64,000 nucleotides of DNA from positions 39,238,996 to 39,302,995 of the forward strand of contig CM068313.1 of the NCBI GenBank assembly GCA_034766995.1. The letters are read 5' to 3'. Made by a program: the position numbers and the translations under genes. A model generated the notes under the pieces. It saw only the letters and a list, made by a program, of their open reading frames with translations. It did no database searches and had not been told where the DNA came from. The stretch comes from Acanthacorydalis orientalis. Taxonomy: Eukaryota > Arthropoda > Insecta > Megaloptera > Corydalidae. Each line of letters opens with the position of its first letter. The stretch's first letter is position 1. Positions 1 to 12,813 of the stretch are shown here, in pieces.

Positions 1-3000
1 ATATATACTATAATCAATCCTAAATATTTTAAAATAAAAATAACTTTTATTATAATATTTTACAGAAAAAAATAATGTACTTACGTGTCTTTTCTCTGGT
101 AATAATTTTATGACAGAATAAAGACCCATAATAACAAGTTCTTAAAGTTCAAACACTTCAAAATTTAACTAAAAGTAATACCGGAAAATAACTAATATCG
201 AACTTATTTATTTAAAAGATTAGTAAGTTCTTACTATAACTTATTTTCATAGTGGACGTTATAAATACAACACTGAAATATTTAGTACAAAGAAAACCGA
301 TAAAACTAAATGTACAGTATTTCTCGTTTACTTTTATTGTCATTTAATGATAATTATTCACTATGTAATATAATAACACACACATTTTCATATCAGTAAT
401 ACTATACGGACAGTTTATAAAAAAATTACAATATTAAACACAACTTATTCGCTTCACTTACATTCAATAACTGTATTTAGTTTTGATGCGTACGTATATT
501 ACGCAACGAGTATTGCTGTACAGTTCACTTTAACTTTGTAAAAGAATCGTATTACATAATTTTATCGATTTAATACTTTTATACTTAATATAAATCAAAG
601 CAGTGTCGGGTATTTCAAGTATTTTTTTTATTATGTAATCAGAAAAGGAATATAACCAAGTAAAACCACACAATTGAAATCAAACTAGATTCGTATATAT
701 ATTGAATGTGTTCAATCATCCTTATTTTTAATACGATACATTTCTTTATATTTTTATCTAAACATATAATATTAAGATGCATTTGTGCCTTTTTCTGGAT
801 AACATTTTATTCATTTTAATTTTTTTTGTACAAACAATTATAGTTAATGTTTAGAAATTTACAGTATTTATAAATACTTACGTTTAGGATATTAGAAAAT
901 GAAGAGCATTAAGTATAATAGATGACTGAACAGAATCAATATGTGAATAAGATTTCATTTCATTTGAGTGGTATTGCTGTGTTGCATCTCTTTTCTGATT
1001 ACAAAAATAGTTAGTACAGCCGATATGCAAGTGGGAAAGAGTCTGCTGTTGTAAAACATATTTTACATCCTCTTTGCATACTACTTCTGTACCAATTACC
1101 TCTTTTATGATTACATACTACCATAACGGATGAAATATAATGATATAGATATTTATAAAGATATGTATTATTAAAAATTTTTTAAAAAAATATATAAATG
1201 ATTGTTAATTACAATTCAAACATTTCTATTTCTGGATTGTTGAACATAGAACGAACTTTATATATTTTATTTAATATGTACTTTCCATTCGTTCATGATA
1301 ATTTAAAATGATATATTTAAAACATTTTTTTTTAATTATTGATACATTAAATTCTGTATTAAGACAAGTGTTGATATCTTAATACGGTATTTAGTCTATC
1401 GGATTTCTGTATTCCTATATCATTTTCTATTATTTTTCCCTTCAAATTGAAATTTAGTTATTTTTTTTCAAATTTTGGTCCATTTCGCAATGAAAAATTA
1501 TACTTTCATATAATTTACTTTAAAAACATACAACTATTTAAAATCTAAACGTAAATAAAAAGACATTCTCATTCCGTGTAATCATTCAATGAATCAATCA
1601 AAAGAGATTACATACATATTTAAAAGAAGCAAAACATTCCATTCGTGAAATATTCATATTGTTGAACAAACATACGAACAGACTGTTATTATTTATTTCT
1701 AATTTTTTTACTACATTGAAAATGTTCGTTAAAATATTGAAAAAAAACAACTATTAAATTGATATTATTATTATCATTACATAAATTAATATTCTTGATT
1801 TGTCATATGTTATTAAATTAAATATAGACATTATCGTATTTTATATTCTTGAATTTGAAATACTATTTTGACTTGTGATAAGGTGCATTTGGTCGAGAAT
1901 AAAACCGTGACTATTATATTAAATTCAATTATTCACATTTATACTCATAACAACCATACGTTGTTTATCAGATTGCATGCATAACACTTTATAACAAATG
2001 TCAATTGGGGTGACATAGTTGTTGGTTTAATAGAATAAATACTAGTATTTATTACTCTACTGTTATCACTGATCTTTACTATTGAATATTTTACCAGTAA
2101 ATCTAAATAATCTTCATTATTTTTTAAAAAAATAATTTACAGGTGTGTTCACATTCATTGATTCTTTATGAAAAATGCCAGTTATAGATTGAAGATAATG
2201 ACAACTAGTTTTCATATTTTTGTCTGAAAATTATTTACTGTCTTGTAATATGTTCGTTACTGAGAAATGTAATAAAAAGTGATCACTTATTTATGATTGT
2301 AAATATTAAATGATACAAATACTGATACAAAGTATACAATAATATTTTTATAAATATAAACAACATTATATTAAACTTGAATTATATTATTTTGTTAACC
2401 TTCAGTATCTTAAATCCAATAGTTTTGTTGTTGTTTTCTAGGTTATTAGACTTTAAGATAATTAAGTTCAGCAACATTTACAATGATTTAAACAAATATT
2501 TATTTTTTAATTAGTTCAAGTGTATTCAAGTAGAAAACGAATTTGATTTTTCATAAACATGTATTATATATTTGATCAGAAATAAATAGAATGATAATAT
2601 CAAAACTAAAAAAGAATGAATGTAATTATAAATATATATATATATATATATATTACAATAATGAATTAAATTTAAATCTTATAATTATACAGTATATTAT
2701 ATTTTAAATTTTATTATATGTAATATACACAGATATACTAAATTTAATGTTGCAATCTGTGTTGAATTATTTGTAATGATTATGTGCATTGAATTACTGA
2801 AAATATTCACATTACTTTCCAGATTATCGAGAAAGTCTTATGAAATGTAATAATCAATATATAAACATTTAAAGATGAAAATCGAAAATAAAAAGTATTT
2901 TAGATCATTCTCTATTAATTTTGACTTGTCTGAAAATTTTAGTCCAAAATTCAATGATATATTTTTTATAATTTTTATTTTTTGTACATTGAATATTTTT

Positions 3001-3188
3001 GAAATGTATATATTATTGTAAGATTTAATCTCAATAGAAACAATGACTTTTTAAGTTATTAGGGTTTTTAAAATAACATACTTTGCCAAATAATTATTTA
3101 CAGAGACATTGATTACGAATAAATAAATGTTTAACTGTCGGTTAACTTTAGTTAAAATGTGATAATATTTCAGCTAATTGTTCTTATA

Positions 3189-3191
<3 letters not shown>
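1..3191. other. Gene-free A+T-rich DNA
   Basis: No open frame of 60 codons and no transposon ends were recognised. The only structure seen is a short (TA)n run at about 2631-2652 and an imperfect palindrome at 1023-1083, where ATGCAA and TTGCAT enclose a GTAAAA/TTTTAC hairpin. Confidence 0.6.
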
Positions 3192-3228
<37 letters not shown>

Positions 3229-3242
3229 GAGAGAGAGAGAGA
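3192..3242. repeat. (TA)n-(GA)n compound microsatellite
   Basis: About 33 bp of pure TA pass through a single C into about nine GA units. Confidence 0.9.
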
Positions 3243-4099
3243 AATAAAAGTTTAAAATGAAATTTTAATTTTAGATATTTTTGAAACATGTAATTTATAT
3301 TGCTGCTATACTCAAAAGTGTCCCTAGTATTATTTAAAATTCACTCTTCTTTTTAAATACAATTAAAATTTCAAGTTTTACTCCTAGGAATTAATAAAAT
3401 AAACATATTTAACCATCCACAACAAAGTACTTTCTTAATTTTATTTCTAGTATAATTTCAACAAATTAAATGCTATAAAATGGAGAGAGTTTATTTAAAA
3501 AATACTTTTACATTTTATTGCTAGAAGTATTAACCTGTTTACACTGTCACTTGTTAGTTACTTTTAATATATTCATTTTATTGCTGCACTGTACTAACTG
3601 GTTTACGATGTTACGATTGTGAACAAGTACTAAAGTTCATAGGAACAAAGTATTATTCTATTAAACATATACTTTTATACATATTGCTATTTATTTAATT
3701 TTTTTGTAATCTTTGGTTATTTAGCAAAAAGTAAACAGACTAGACTGCGAAGAAATAGAAAAATTGGGTACTTGGTGAAAAAAAATAATTTTATTTTTAT
3801 TTCTAATAATTTGAAAAAAGATCAATTGTTTATTAATATAAATTTATTTACACTCATTTAATATAGAGTATTTCTTAGACATTTTTTTTGAATAATATAA
3901 TGAATTATATTAATATTTTTACTCTAACAAATATTAAAATATTATAGAATTATACCTACATTTAAGTCTAGTGAAATAAGAGAAAGGATATGAGTTTTGA
4001 TCACAAACTCCTTTTTTTAATAATATCAAGATTTTATCATTATAAGTGTAATATTATATATCAAACTATTAATTATTTGTTATGGAATAATCACTAATA

Positions 4100-4103
<4 letters not shown>
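3243..4103. other. Gene-free A+T-rich DNA
   Basis: Nothing coding is seen. Two similar words containing TTTAC and CACTGT sit near 3535-3610 but do not form convincing element ends. Confidence 0.5.

Positions 4104-4142
<39 letters not shown>
4104..4142. repeat. (TA)n microsatellite
   Basis: Uninterrupted TA of about 39 bp ending ten bases before the target duplication of the hAT-like element at 4161. Confidence 0.9.
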
Positions 4143-4146
<4 letters not shown>

Positions 4147-4160
4147 AAGACAAGATAATC

Positions 4161-4677
4161 TAGGCTTGCCAGACGTCCCGTATATGCGGAACTATCCCGA
4201 ATTTTACGTCGAATTTTGTTGTCCCGTATTGTATTTGTAGGGACAGCCTAATGTCCCGTATTTTAATGAAAAGATAAAATTATAAATATTATGTTAAGCA
4301 ATTATAATTTTCAATATTCGTTGCGAATAATCTAACTTAAATTGATTTGTAAACCATAAAAACTGACAATTCGAGGAAATGAGTTGTGTTTACAGTTACA
4401 GAACGGCAACGGTCCCTTTCATCGGTCACTTTTTATTTAGTATAAGCATTTTATTTATAATTCAGTACAGATTGATTGCATTTGCCTATTTTCAAACAGT
4501 TCTCATTTGGACATTGTCCAGTGCGGAAAAAGTAATGCTAAATATAAAGCCTGAACTGTACCTAATTATTATAATGTTCCTACATTATATCATTTAACAA
4601 AAATGTTTTAAAGTTCAGTTTTAGCTTTTTGTATCATCCATGTCCCGTATTTGGTTTTCCAAATTTTGGTAACCATA
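4161..4677. mobile_element. hAT-like non-autonomous element, 517 bp
   Basis: The left end reads TAGGCTTGCCAGA and the right end, on the other strand, TATGGTTACCAAA. These imperfect inverted repeats are flanked by AGATAATC at 4153-4160 and 4678-4685, an 8-bp direct repeat as hAT transposases make. The word TGTCCCGTATT recurs inside in both halves (near 4240 and 4640). A 72-codon open frame at 4379-4597 is hydrophobic and has no transposase motif, so I do not count it as a gene. The superfamily assignment rests on duplication length and end sequence only. Confidence 0.7.
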
Positions 4678-4897
4678 AGATAATCTAAAATTGAATGTTA
4701 AACACAATCATATACGTAGTTTATATGTAAATACATCTCAAAAATACAAATAATGCTATTATTAATTACATTTTTCAAAATACTATACCATAGAGCTAGA
4801 AAATAAGGTAGTAGGGTTCTAATAGAAATAAATAATAGTAAAATATTTGTTTTATTACGAAAAAAGAAGGGAATGAATATAATAATAAATAAGAAGA

Positions 4898-4900
<3 letters not shown>

Positions 4901-4946
<46 letters not shown>

Positions 4947-4975
4947 GGATATATGTGTGTGTCTGTGTGTGTACA
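4901..4975. repeat. (TA)n-(TATG)n-(GT)n compound microsatellite
   Basis: Pure TA for about 34 bp, then GTAT units, then an imperfect GT run. Confidence 0.9.
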
Positions 4976-5056
4976 GTGAAACAAAATGAATTAAAACAAA
5001 CAATTTTCATACATCATATAATTCTTCTGTGTACACATCTCAACAAAAAGAAAAGC

Positions 5057-5149
5057 TCACTCAATATGTAACTCATTCACGCATCCATCACTTCGAACAT
5101 ACCATCGCAACAAAGAAACTGCCATCGTTGTCACATACATATTGAGTGA
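5057..5149. repeat. Perfect 14-bp inverted repeat with 65-base spacer
   Basis: TCACTCAATATGTA at 5057-5070 is matched exactly by its reverse complement at 5136-5149. The spacer is of mixed composition and not palindromic. It may be a tiny foldback element or chance; no target duplication was found. Confidence 0.5.
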
Positions 5150-5300
5150 CAGTGTCAGATATCATCTAGAAGTGCGCGAAGGTTTACTCGAACACCTACA
5201 AGGCTACCGCAGACAACAACCGGCCATAACATCGACGTGACACCTATTAATAACGCACGAAACAAGTGGGTGTACTGTACACTTGATCAACTCACTACTA
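5075..5300. other. Higher-G+C island
   Basis: Clearly more G+C than the surroundings (for example CGCGAAGG and CAACCGGCC words). No long open frame, splice-bounded exon or core promoter could be defined. It is a candidate for a regulatory element or non-coding exon. Confidence 0.25.
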
Positions 5301-6227
5301 ACTGTGTGGATTTATGTAAATCGCGTGAATTATTTCACTAAACGGATGGAAGTCTGTCCATTGATGCTAATTAATCATTCCATATACATAATTTATTATT
5401 GGCGTACACGACACCGGGCAAATGGGAATGTGTAAAAATGGAAGTAAATGAGTTATTACGTTGAATGCTGCTGGATATCCGTACATATATTATACATTCC
5501 CGAATCCACATAATATTATTTATTAGTTCGAGAACAGGTTAAATCAGTGGTTCACAAATTTTATGATGGTCGAGATAAGATTATACTTCCACGAAGTTTA
5601 TTACCACATTATATTAATATAAACATCCATTCTCGATTTTTTCTATTTTATTAAATAAGTATATCATAAATCAATATATACTTTGTGTGTATATATATAT
5701 ATATACACATATATATATATACATATATGTTAAATATAAAAGTTCATATTGAAAACATTCATTAAAATCAGTTAAATACAAAAAAAATTGAAATAAATAA
5801 GAATAAATATTATTGATGGTCTATACTGAAATAAATAGAATGGTTCGTATTGATTGCACCTTCACAGTATTAATTTTATTTTCACATTGACCACATATTC
5901 AATGGTACGTCGTGGAACGAAGTTACCATCACGAGGTAGAATATATTATAAGTGCAAAAATTCCAAATAAACAACACAGTGAACATTTTCCTATGGGAAC
6001 TTATATTACAAACAAAATACTTCAGTGGATGTTAGTTATTTAATATATAATTTTTATATATTTGTTAACGTGCATGATTCATATATATATATATGAGTAC
6101 TTTTCATTAGAAAAAAAATAATTTATTATTTATTACATTTTTATTTTCTTAATTTTCAAATTAAATTACTGATTAATAAAAAGACGTTCTTTAAAATAGA
6201 TTTAAAATCAAAATAATATATAGATTT
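5301..6227. other. Gene-free A+T-rich DNA
   Basis: A mixed TA/CA microsatellite lies at 5685-5729 and a short TA run at 6079-6094. Nothing else is recognised. Confidence 0.5.
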
Positions 6228-6288
6228 ATATATATGTACACACACACTCTCTCTCTCTCTCACACACACACACCCATATATTTATATA

Positions 6289-6339
<51 letters not shown>

Positions 6340-6362
6340 ATGAATGTATTATGTATGCATAC

Positions 6363-6402
<40 letters not shown>
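6228..6402. repeat. Compound microsatellite (CA)n-(CT)n-(CA)n-(TA)n-(GT)n-(TA)n
   Basis: Dinucleotide tracts of five kinds follow one another over about 175 bp, with a TGTATG-rich bridge at 6340-6360. Confidence 0.9.
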
Positions 6403-6405
<3 letters not shown>

Positions 6406-6572
6406 CTTAAAAATATTATATAGTTTGAAATAGTGATTCGTTTTTAGAAAATAAGTATTATTCATAAATTGCTTCTCATATAAATCAGGATAATATCATA
6501 GTTAAATTATAACTTGATTTAACAATTGAATATCTTTATTTTATTTCATTACTTGATTTTGAATCAAATTAT

Positions 6573-6574
<2 letters not shown>

Positions 6575-6626
<52 letters not shown>
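6575..6626. repeat. (TA)n microsatellite
   Basis: About 26 uninterrupted TA units. Confidence 0.95.
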
Positions 6627-6628
<2 letters not shown>

Positions 6629-7917
6629 AATCGAAATTACCAACAAAATTTTTGATAACGTCAACTTATTTATTTATGACGTCAAGGTTTCATGGTACCC
6701 AAATATGTTTATCTCATATATAAAACGGTAACGTTGCAATCTGTCTGCGATATTTTATATAGGCATAAATTAGTTTTAAAAATATATTTATTATTTCATT
6801 CGGTTACATGTACAGGCTTATAATTGACAAGTTGGTGAACGCAGTGATCAGAGAGCGAAGCCCTCTATTGTGTATATATATATATATAGTATGTGTATGT
6901 TTGTGTGAATGTGTATGTATATGTGTATTTATGATTAATTTAATAAAAGCACAATATAAAAAAAACTAAGTCATAGTTATCGAGATAGATTTTTTATTTT
7001 TTTTCTAAATCATTTTTATTTTATAAGATTAATTAAATGTAAGTCATTTTCTGTTAATACGGTGCTAGAAGTTCTGACCAGAATAGAAAATTAAACAAGT
7101 TGTTACAATACATTTTTTATAGTTTAGAGGAAAGTTTAATGTTTATTTTTAAGAGAAAGATATTTTTTTTAATTTCTTTTAAAACATATTCTATATTAAT
7201 CTATAACATTATAGTAAAAATGTAAATTAAAATATACATTTATATATTTTTCAATAAAAAAAAACACATTGTTTCTATTTTAAAATGTATTATATTCTTT
7301 TCAAATGGTATTATTTCAATATTAGGTATGTCATTAATTTAATCACTTAAAATAGAAATAACAAAAGTGTAGTTATAAAGTGTAATGGTATAAAGTGTAA
7401 CTAATTTAATAACTAATTCGCTTGAAAAAGATTTTAACCTATTTTAATCATACCAAAGGTATCATATTAATAGTACTTTTAACAATGGTAAATCATAAAC
7501 AGACTGATGATTATCGCGAGATCACCTCAGCTTGAGTTACATTTTCTTAACGATCCACAAAACATTTGGGGTTTTGTGTAACATGAATCATAAGCCTCAG
7601 GCTTGATATTTAAAAAAAGATTGGTTGTAAGCCAAAACCACTTTACCTTCATTTATTGTAACATACATGTATTCTAAATAAATGCAATGTACTGTATGTG
7701 TTCATGTAAATAAAAAAAATATTAAAAGGTTACATCTACGTCACACATACATACATATATATATATACACAAGTATATCTGTATATATAACATAAATACG
7801 AAAATTACTATATATAGAGGCACACTTATTATAAAAATGTATATATTGAAAGTAAGTAATAAATTCATAACGAATTTATTTACTATTATGAATTTTACTG
7901 AATTCAGATAAATCGTG

Positions 7918-7954
<37 letters not shown>

Positions 7955-8241
7955 ATAGTCATATGGTGAATATGTCTTTTCCTGAAGATCCTATGTATGA
8001 CATGAAATTCTGGCAATCTTCGGTAGATTATGGCTCGTTAGTATTATTGTTTATTTGAATAATTATAGAAGAAATGAAATGAGTGATTATTTAATATTGA
8101 TTATCCAAATTAGTACAAATTAACACCTAATAATATAGTCAAGTCTGATAAAGGTAATTACTAATAAAAGCATTTTATTATTTATTATAAAACATGTTTT
8201 TCTACATTAAACAAATTCATAAATAAAAGATACCTTTAATA
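6627..8241. other. Gene-free A+T-rich DNA
   Basis: Short TA runs at about 6872-6889 and 7922-7951. The stretch 7500-7640 is slightly richer in G+C and has no open frame. No element ends were found. Confidence 0.5.
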
Positions 8242-8245
8242 TTAA

Positions 8246-8481
8246 CCCTTTGCACTTAGAGATTTTTTTCACCTCGCCTACCAGCAACTCGAACATATTT
8301 TTTTAACAAAATAGCAAGTAACAAATAACTTCAAATAAAATGATATAGCATTATAAATAATTTCTTTATTCAAATGAATCTTTAAAAATACACTTATTAA
8401 TTTATGTTTTATAAAAAGAATAATATTGTTATTTGTTAGATTTACGATGTTCCCTCTAAGAGAACAGTTGATTGGAAAAGG
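8246..8481. mobile_element. TTAA-flanked piggyBac-like MITE, about 236 bp
   Basis: TTAA occurs at 8242-8245 and 8482-8485. The left end reads CCCTTTGCACTTAGAG, and the right end on the opposite strand starts CCTTTTCCAAT with CTCTTAGAGG further in. A TTAA duplication with a CCCTTTG-type end is the usual signature of piggyBac-derived elements. The ends match only in part and there is no coding capacity, so this is a non-autonomous or decayed copy. Confidence 0.55.
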
Positions 8482-8634
8482 TTAATAAAATGGTTTTATC
8501 AAAAGTAAACAGAAAAATGTCAAGCGATGGAAAAATAAACAGATGAATCTAAACAAAACATTAATATATGAACTTAATATAATCGGATCTGACTTGATCT
8601 AATAAAATACGATCTGACCATATTGAATTTCCAC

Positions 8635-8770
8635 AAATGAATTCTTTTTTCCACAAACCACAAAACAATTTCGATCAAAAATGTTTAATAAATTGTTATG
8701 GAACATTTTTGATTGTTGCTTTGGCGCATTTCGATGGAAATTCTATCGTCTTCAGAGTGCCAAGTGTCAG
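8635..8770 (-). repeat. Dispersed hairpin repeat, copy D
   Basis: Read on the minus strand this matches copies at 23.4, 54.5 and 60.1 kb: CTGAAGACGAT, a loop, ATCGAAATGCG, then an A+T-rich stretch ending with words like TTTTGTGGTTTGTG and GAATTCATTTGTG. A 62-codon open frame on the plus strand here is only its antisense. Confidence 0.6.
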
Positions 8771-9570
8771 AGAATTGGGGTTAAAAAAGGGAGACGTGAT
8801 TTTAAGTGAACTAAAGGTTTATTAATATAAACATATGTATATAAATAATACAGCGCACGAACAAGTGGCGTGGTTGTTTGCTTACTGCTATGTTAGACTG
8901 ACTATCGCCGGATAGATGATGGCAAGATCCTTTATCTATGGTATCAATCATCATATTTGATAACAACCATGCCATTCGTCAATTGATTTTGTATACTAGC
9001 ATTGATTTTGTACACTATTATCTATCTTTTACATCAATATTCTTCACACCAAGGTACAGAAAAATCTGAATTCAGCAACAGTGTTTGAAACTGTTATTAG
9101 ATTTTTAAAAAAATAGATTTAAATATAAAATAACGACATTATTACTATATAGTTCTTTACATAGTACAGTATTGGCACTGTTTGTGTCTTGTATTTCTAT
9201 TCTTCATGGAGTATAATTGATTTTGTCCGTGGTGTATGTATTTTGGTATTTAAACGTCGTCTGTTTATTTTTGTGTAGGGTGTATGAGCCGGAAATTTTC
9301 AAAATCGAGCCAGAACATCATTAGATTTTATTTTGAATTAATTTATATAGTGTCCAGTAATATAACTCCTATTAAATAGTAATAAAAACAGAACACAACC
9401 TGCCTATTATCGATCGTTATTTAAAATTCGACAAATCGTGTTAAAAGACTGATAACTCAATGTGATGAAGCATGACGAGCGTTTTATGCGCCCTGTCAGA
9501 TAATATACTAAAATTATATCTCTGTCAGCATATAAACTATCTAGAAACTTCATGAAAAAATGTATCGACA
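8771..9570. other. Gene-free stretch of mixed composition
   Basis: Somewhat richer in G+C near 8850-8960, with no open frame and no recognised repeat. Confidence 0.4.
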
Positions 9571-9605
9571 ATCTCTTTCTCTCTCACACACACGCGCATA
9601 CATAC

Positions 9606-9663
<58 letters not shown>
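9571..9663. repeat. (CT)n-(CA)n-(TA)n compound microsatellite
   Basis: Short CT and CA tracts lead into about 54 bp of pure TA. The 78-codon frame through it is mostly Tyr-Ile from the repeat. Confidence 0.9.
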
Positions 9664-9667
<4 letters not shown>

Positions 9668-10606
9668 TATATACAAAATAATTCCGATTTGCAAAAAGTA
9701 TACCAGTGTGCTAAATAAACTGAAGGTAATGGACCAAGCGAAGTTCAACCTAATAAAAAACATTTATAAATTTGTAAGTTATTGCTAAAATTAGACATCA
9801 ACAAGAGAAATATAAACTTAAAGGTGAACCAAATCGTTAAGGCTTGGTTCGAATTCGGATCGTTCTCATTCCAGTGCTCTATTCTGGCTCTTTGGAAGAT
9901 TAAATGTCTGGAACACCCAAAATCTTGAACAGCGTGTTCATTGGAAATAACACAATCGTTACCGTCACTGTGATGACCTCACGTGGCAATCTGTATGTAT
10001 ATATGTATGTAATTCAATGACAACGACAAAACAACGGATTTAAATTAATGGAATACGCTGCGGTCAAACCGCTACCGTACGTAAATAACAAATGACAGCA
10101 ACACTAATGTTTTATTTTACATAACCGCCAGTGGGCTGGTAGGTATGTTGTCACCATGCACGGTCGATTTTTTTTATTTCAACTTATACACGAAGTGTGT
10201 CCCACCCATGCAACAATAGCTGCAACAACAACAAATTGAAAGTTGAATGTCGAGCGTATTTGTATTGTCTGCAAGTTTGTTGTGTTTTTTTTTTGTCTTT
10301 ATTGAACAGAAATTTACATAAGTACGGTATTTGTTTAATATATGACATCTCTAGCTGTTTTCACTCGTGTAACAAATTAATTTTATCAAATAGAACAAAC
10401 AAATGGTGTGTTCGAAATGAAAACTTTTTTTTAAATGTGTAGAAAACAACAATTCCGCTAGACACATAAACACATATTCTGTTTACTATTTTCATAACAA
10501 TCAAGTTTGTTACCAAAAAAAGTTTTTAAATCAGTGTGAGAAATTGAATCTAATGGAAAGTAACGATTACTTAACAGTACATACATACAAACATACATAC
10601 ACACAC
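9664..10606. other. Unassigned mixed-composition stretch
   Basis: About 9830-10160 has noticeably more G+C than its surroundings. I tried to read it as a decayed transposase in several frames and could not match a family. Nothing is assigned. Confidence 0.4.
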
Positions 10607-10695
10607 GATATATATATATATATATATATAATTTATATATATATAATATTAAATTTCTTTAATATTACATATATATATAATATTAAATTTCTTTT
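10607..10695. repeat. (TA)n with short tandem duplication
   Basis: TA tracts alternate with two copies of TAATATTAAATTTCTTT, at about 10644-10660 and 10678-10694, a local duplication of about 34 bp. Confidence 0.75.
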
Positions 10696-11852
10696 TAGAC
10701 TGAAAGAACTGATAGAAACACAAGTGCCAGGATTATTAGATAATAGTAAAAAATATACCGAAGCTAATAAAGAAAATTAAAATTTTATTGGGATATAGAG
10801 AAAGTAATAATGAAAGTAATATATTCTGAAAAATTAAACTGATTTTAAGCACTGCTAAATGTACTTTTATGTTTAGAATGCACAATTATATACATTTGTA
10901 TATATGAATTACAATTTTTTTAAATAACATAAGTTGCGTTGAATAAGATTTTAGAAAATTAAAAAGTTGCTATTTAAATTTGTATATGATGAGTATAATG
11001 GGATTTTGCCATAGATAGTTTATTTTTGATCTTTAAAATGATATTATATAAATTGAATGACTATTCTGTATTTGTAATTCTTTACAATGTTTGAACGTTT
11101 AAATACTATCGCTTTTTAACAAAGTTCAATTTTAAGAATAATAAAAAGAACATTTTTTTAGTTTAAGTGGTTTATTTTTATAAATATTCAAATAATAATA
11201 ATTATTTATTTTATATCCTTTAATGTATTGTCATTTTACATTTATTATTTAATATGAAAACTCTCACACAGCAAACAATCAACGATATTTAAATTTGGAT
11301 GATTATTTTTTTATGTTCTTTAGAACTACAACAGGAATTGACTTGTGGCCTTGCTAACTTATAATTGAATTATCTTTTTATAAAATAATCGATAAAGACA
11401 GCTCACTTTCATATCAGAGCTGTTTTTAAGTAATAACTTATGCACTGATTTTAAATTCCTTAAATAACCCCAGTCTTTCAGTGAAATACTCAATATGTTC
11501 TTTCACTTCCAATTTTCCTGATCTACTTGTTCTGTAATGTCACACTCATTTCCACTCATTTTAATAAATTACTAACTGATTTCCAGTAATATTACATCAA
11601 ATGAATGATAAGACTGCCCAATACTGATCTTTCATTTGGGATAATATTAGCATTTTATTTAATCAATATTAATCAGTATTTGATATCCTCATAACAGAAC
11701 CCAGAATATACACCCTTCAGTTATAATCATATTAATTGTATATTATTGCATTTTTAACATTTAAAGTAACTCTTCTAGTGTAATTCCTATATTTTTTTAA
11801 AAAATAATGACTGATTCCTTTTTAATATACACATTTACTTATACACACACAC

Positions 11853-11856
<4 letters not shown>
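10696..11856. other. Gene-free A+T-rich DNA
   Basis: No coding signal and no transposon ends were seen. Confidence 0.5.
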
Positions 11857-11886
<30 letters not shown>

Positions 11887-11889
11887 TTA

Positions 11890-12615
11890 TCTTTGCAAGT
11901 ACTCCAGAAGAGTTACAAAAAAGGATAGATGAAGTAGATAATACAAGTAAAAAAAATTGGCCTAAACATGAACGAAGTAAAAACAAGTGTTATTCAATGT
12001 ATTTGTCTTCCCGGAGAAAATTGAAATAAAAGGTACACACATAGCTGAAGTTATGAAGAATGTCTACGTAGGCCAGCATATCAAGAAAGATGGATCATTC
12101 ATTGAGGAAGTAAACAGGAGAATAAAAATGTGATGGAGCTCATTTGGAGGGAACACTTCGATATTTAAATTTACAATCCCACTCTGCTCGATGAAAAAAG
12201 TATTTGTTCAATATATACTTCTAGTCCTTACCTACGGTAGAGAAACATGAGTGTTTAAATCCAAAAGCATTCAAAGACTCCAAACAACACAGAGAAGTAT
12301 GGAATGATGCATGCTAGAAGAGATAGGGAAATATTAAAATGGATACGAAAACAAATAGTAGTCACAGATGCAATAAGAAGAGTAAAGATTCTGAAATGGA
12401 AATGAGTGGGGCATGTTACAAGAAGAGAAGACAACCGATGGATACCAGAAATTATTTACTAGGGACCAAGGAATATAAAAGACCAAAAAAGTGATCAATG
12501 AACAGATGGATATATAAATTAAAATTTTTATTGGAAATCAGTGGAAACGACAGGTATTGAATGGTACAAAATGGAAAGTCATGGAAGAGGCTTTTATCCA
12601 GTAGTAGACTGATAG
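11890..12615 (+). pseudogene. Non-LTR retrotransposon ORF2, degraded C-terminal part
   Basis: In shifting frames the plus strand reads as the end of a LINE reverse transcriptase: PEELQKRIDEVDNTSKK near 11905-11955, GQHIKKDGSFIEEVNRRIK near 12075-12130, a thumb-like segment ending VLTYGRET near 12245, then RLQTTQRSME, WIRKQIVVTDAIRRVKILKW and GHVTRREDNRW, closing with a short relic of the usual tail near 12590-12615. These words are typical of RTE-like or related insect LINEs; the clade is not resolved. Stops and frame changes are frequent, so it is dead. It is 5'-truncated, lacking the endonuclease and the FADD-box region. The 3' end runs into (TGC)n and then (TA)n. Confidence 0.8.
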
Positions 12616-12627
12616 AGGCTGCTGCTG

Positions 12628-12705
<78 letters not shown>

Positions 12706-12738
12706 TAATAGTGGATTGATAGAGGCTGCTGCTGCTGT

Positions 12739-12807
<69 letters not shown>

Positions 12808-12813
12808 ATATAC
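12600..12813 (+). repeat. Tandem duplication of LINE tail plus (TA)n
   Basis: Unit 1 (about 12600-12707) is GATAGAGGCTGCTGCTGCTG, then about 70 bp of TA, then TTAAAATAAT. Unit 2 (about 12708-12813) repeats GATAGAGGCTGCTGCTGCTG and continues into another TA array of about 67 bp with one AAA interruption. The duplicated unit starts inside the last codons of the LINE. Confidence 0.8.

Noticed and set aside
3530..3620. Similar words with CACTGT and GTTTAC, considered as terminal repeats
   Set aside because: They match poorly, lack a clear target duplication and enclose under 100 bp.
4379..4597. 72-codon open frame inside the hAT-like MITE
   Set aside because: It is hydrophobic with no transposase motif and sits in an element too small to be autonomous.
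8637..8825. 62-codon plus-strand open frame with protein-like composition
   Set aside because: It is the reverse strand of the dispersed hairpin repeat (copy D), and other copies do not keep the frame.
9830..9870. GGTTCGAATTCGG, considered as a tRNA T-loop
   Set aside because: No acceptor stem, D-arm or anticodon arm can be paired around it.
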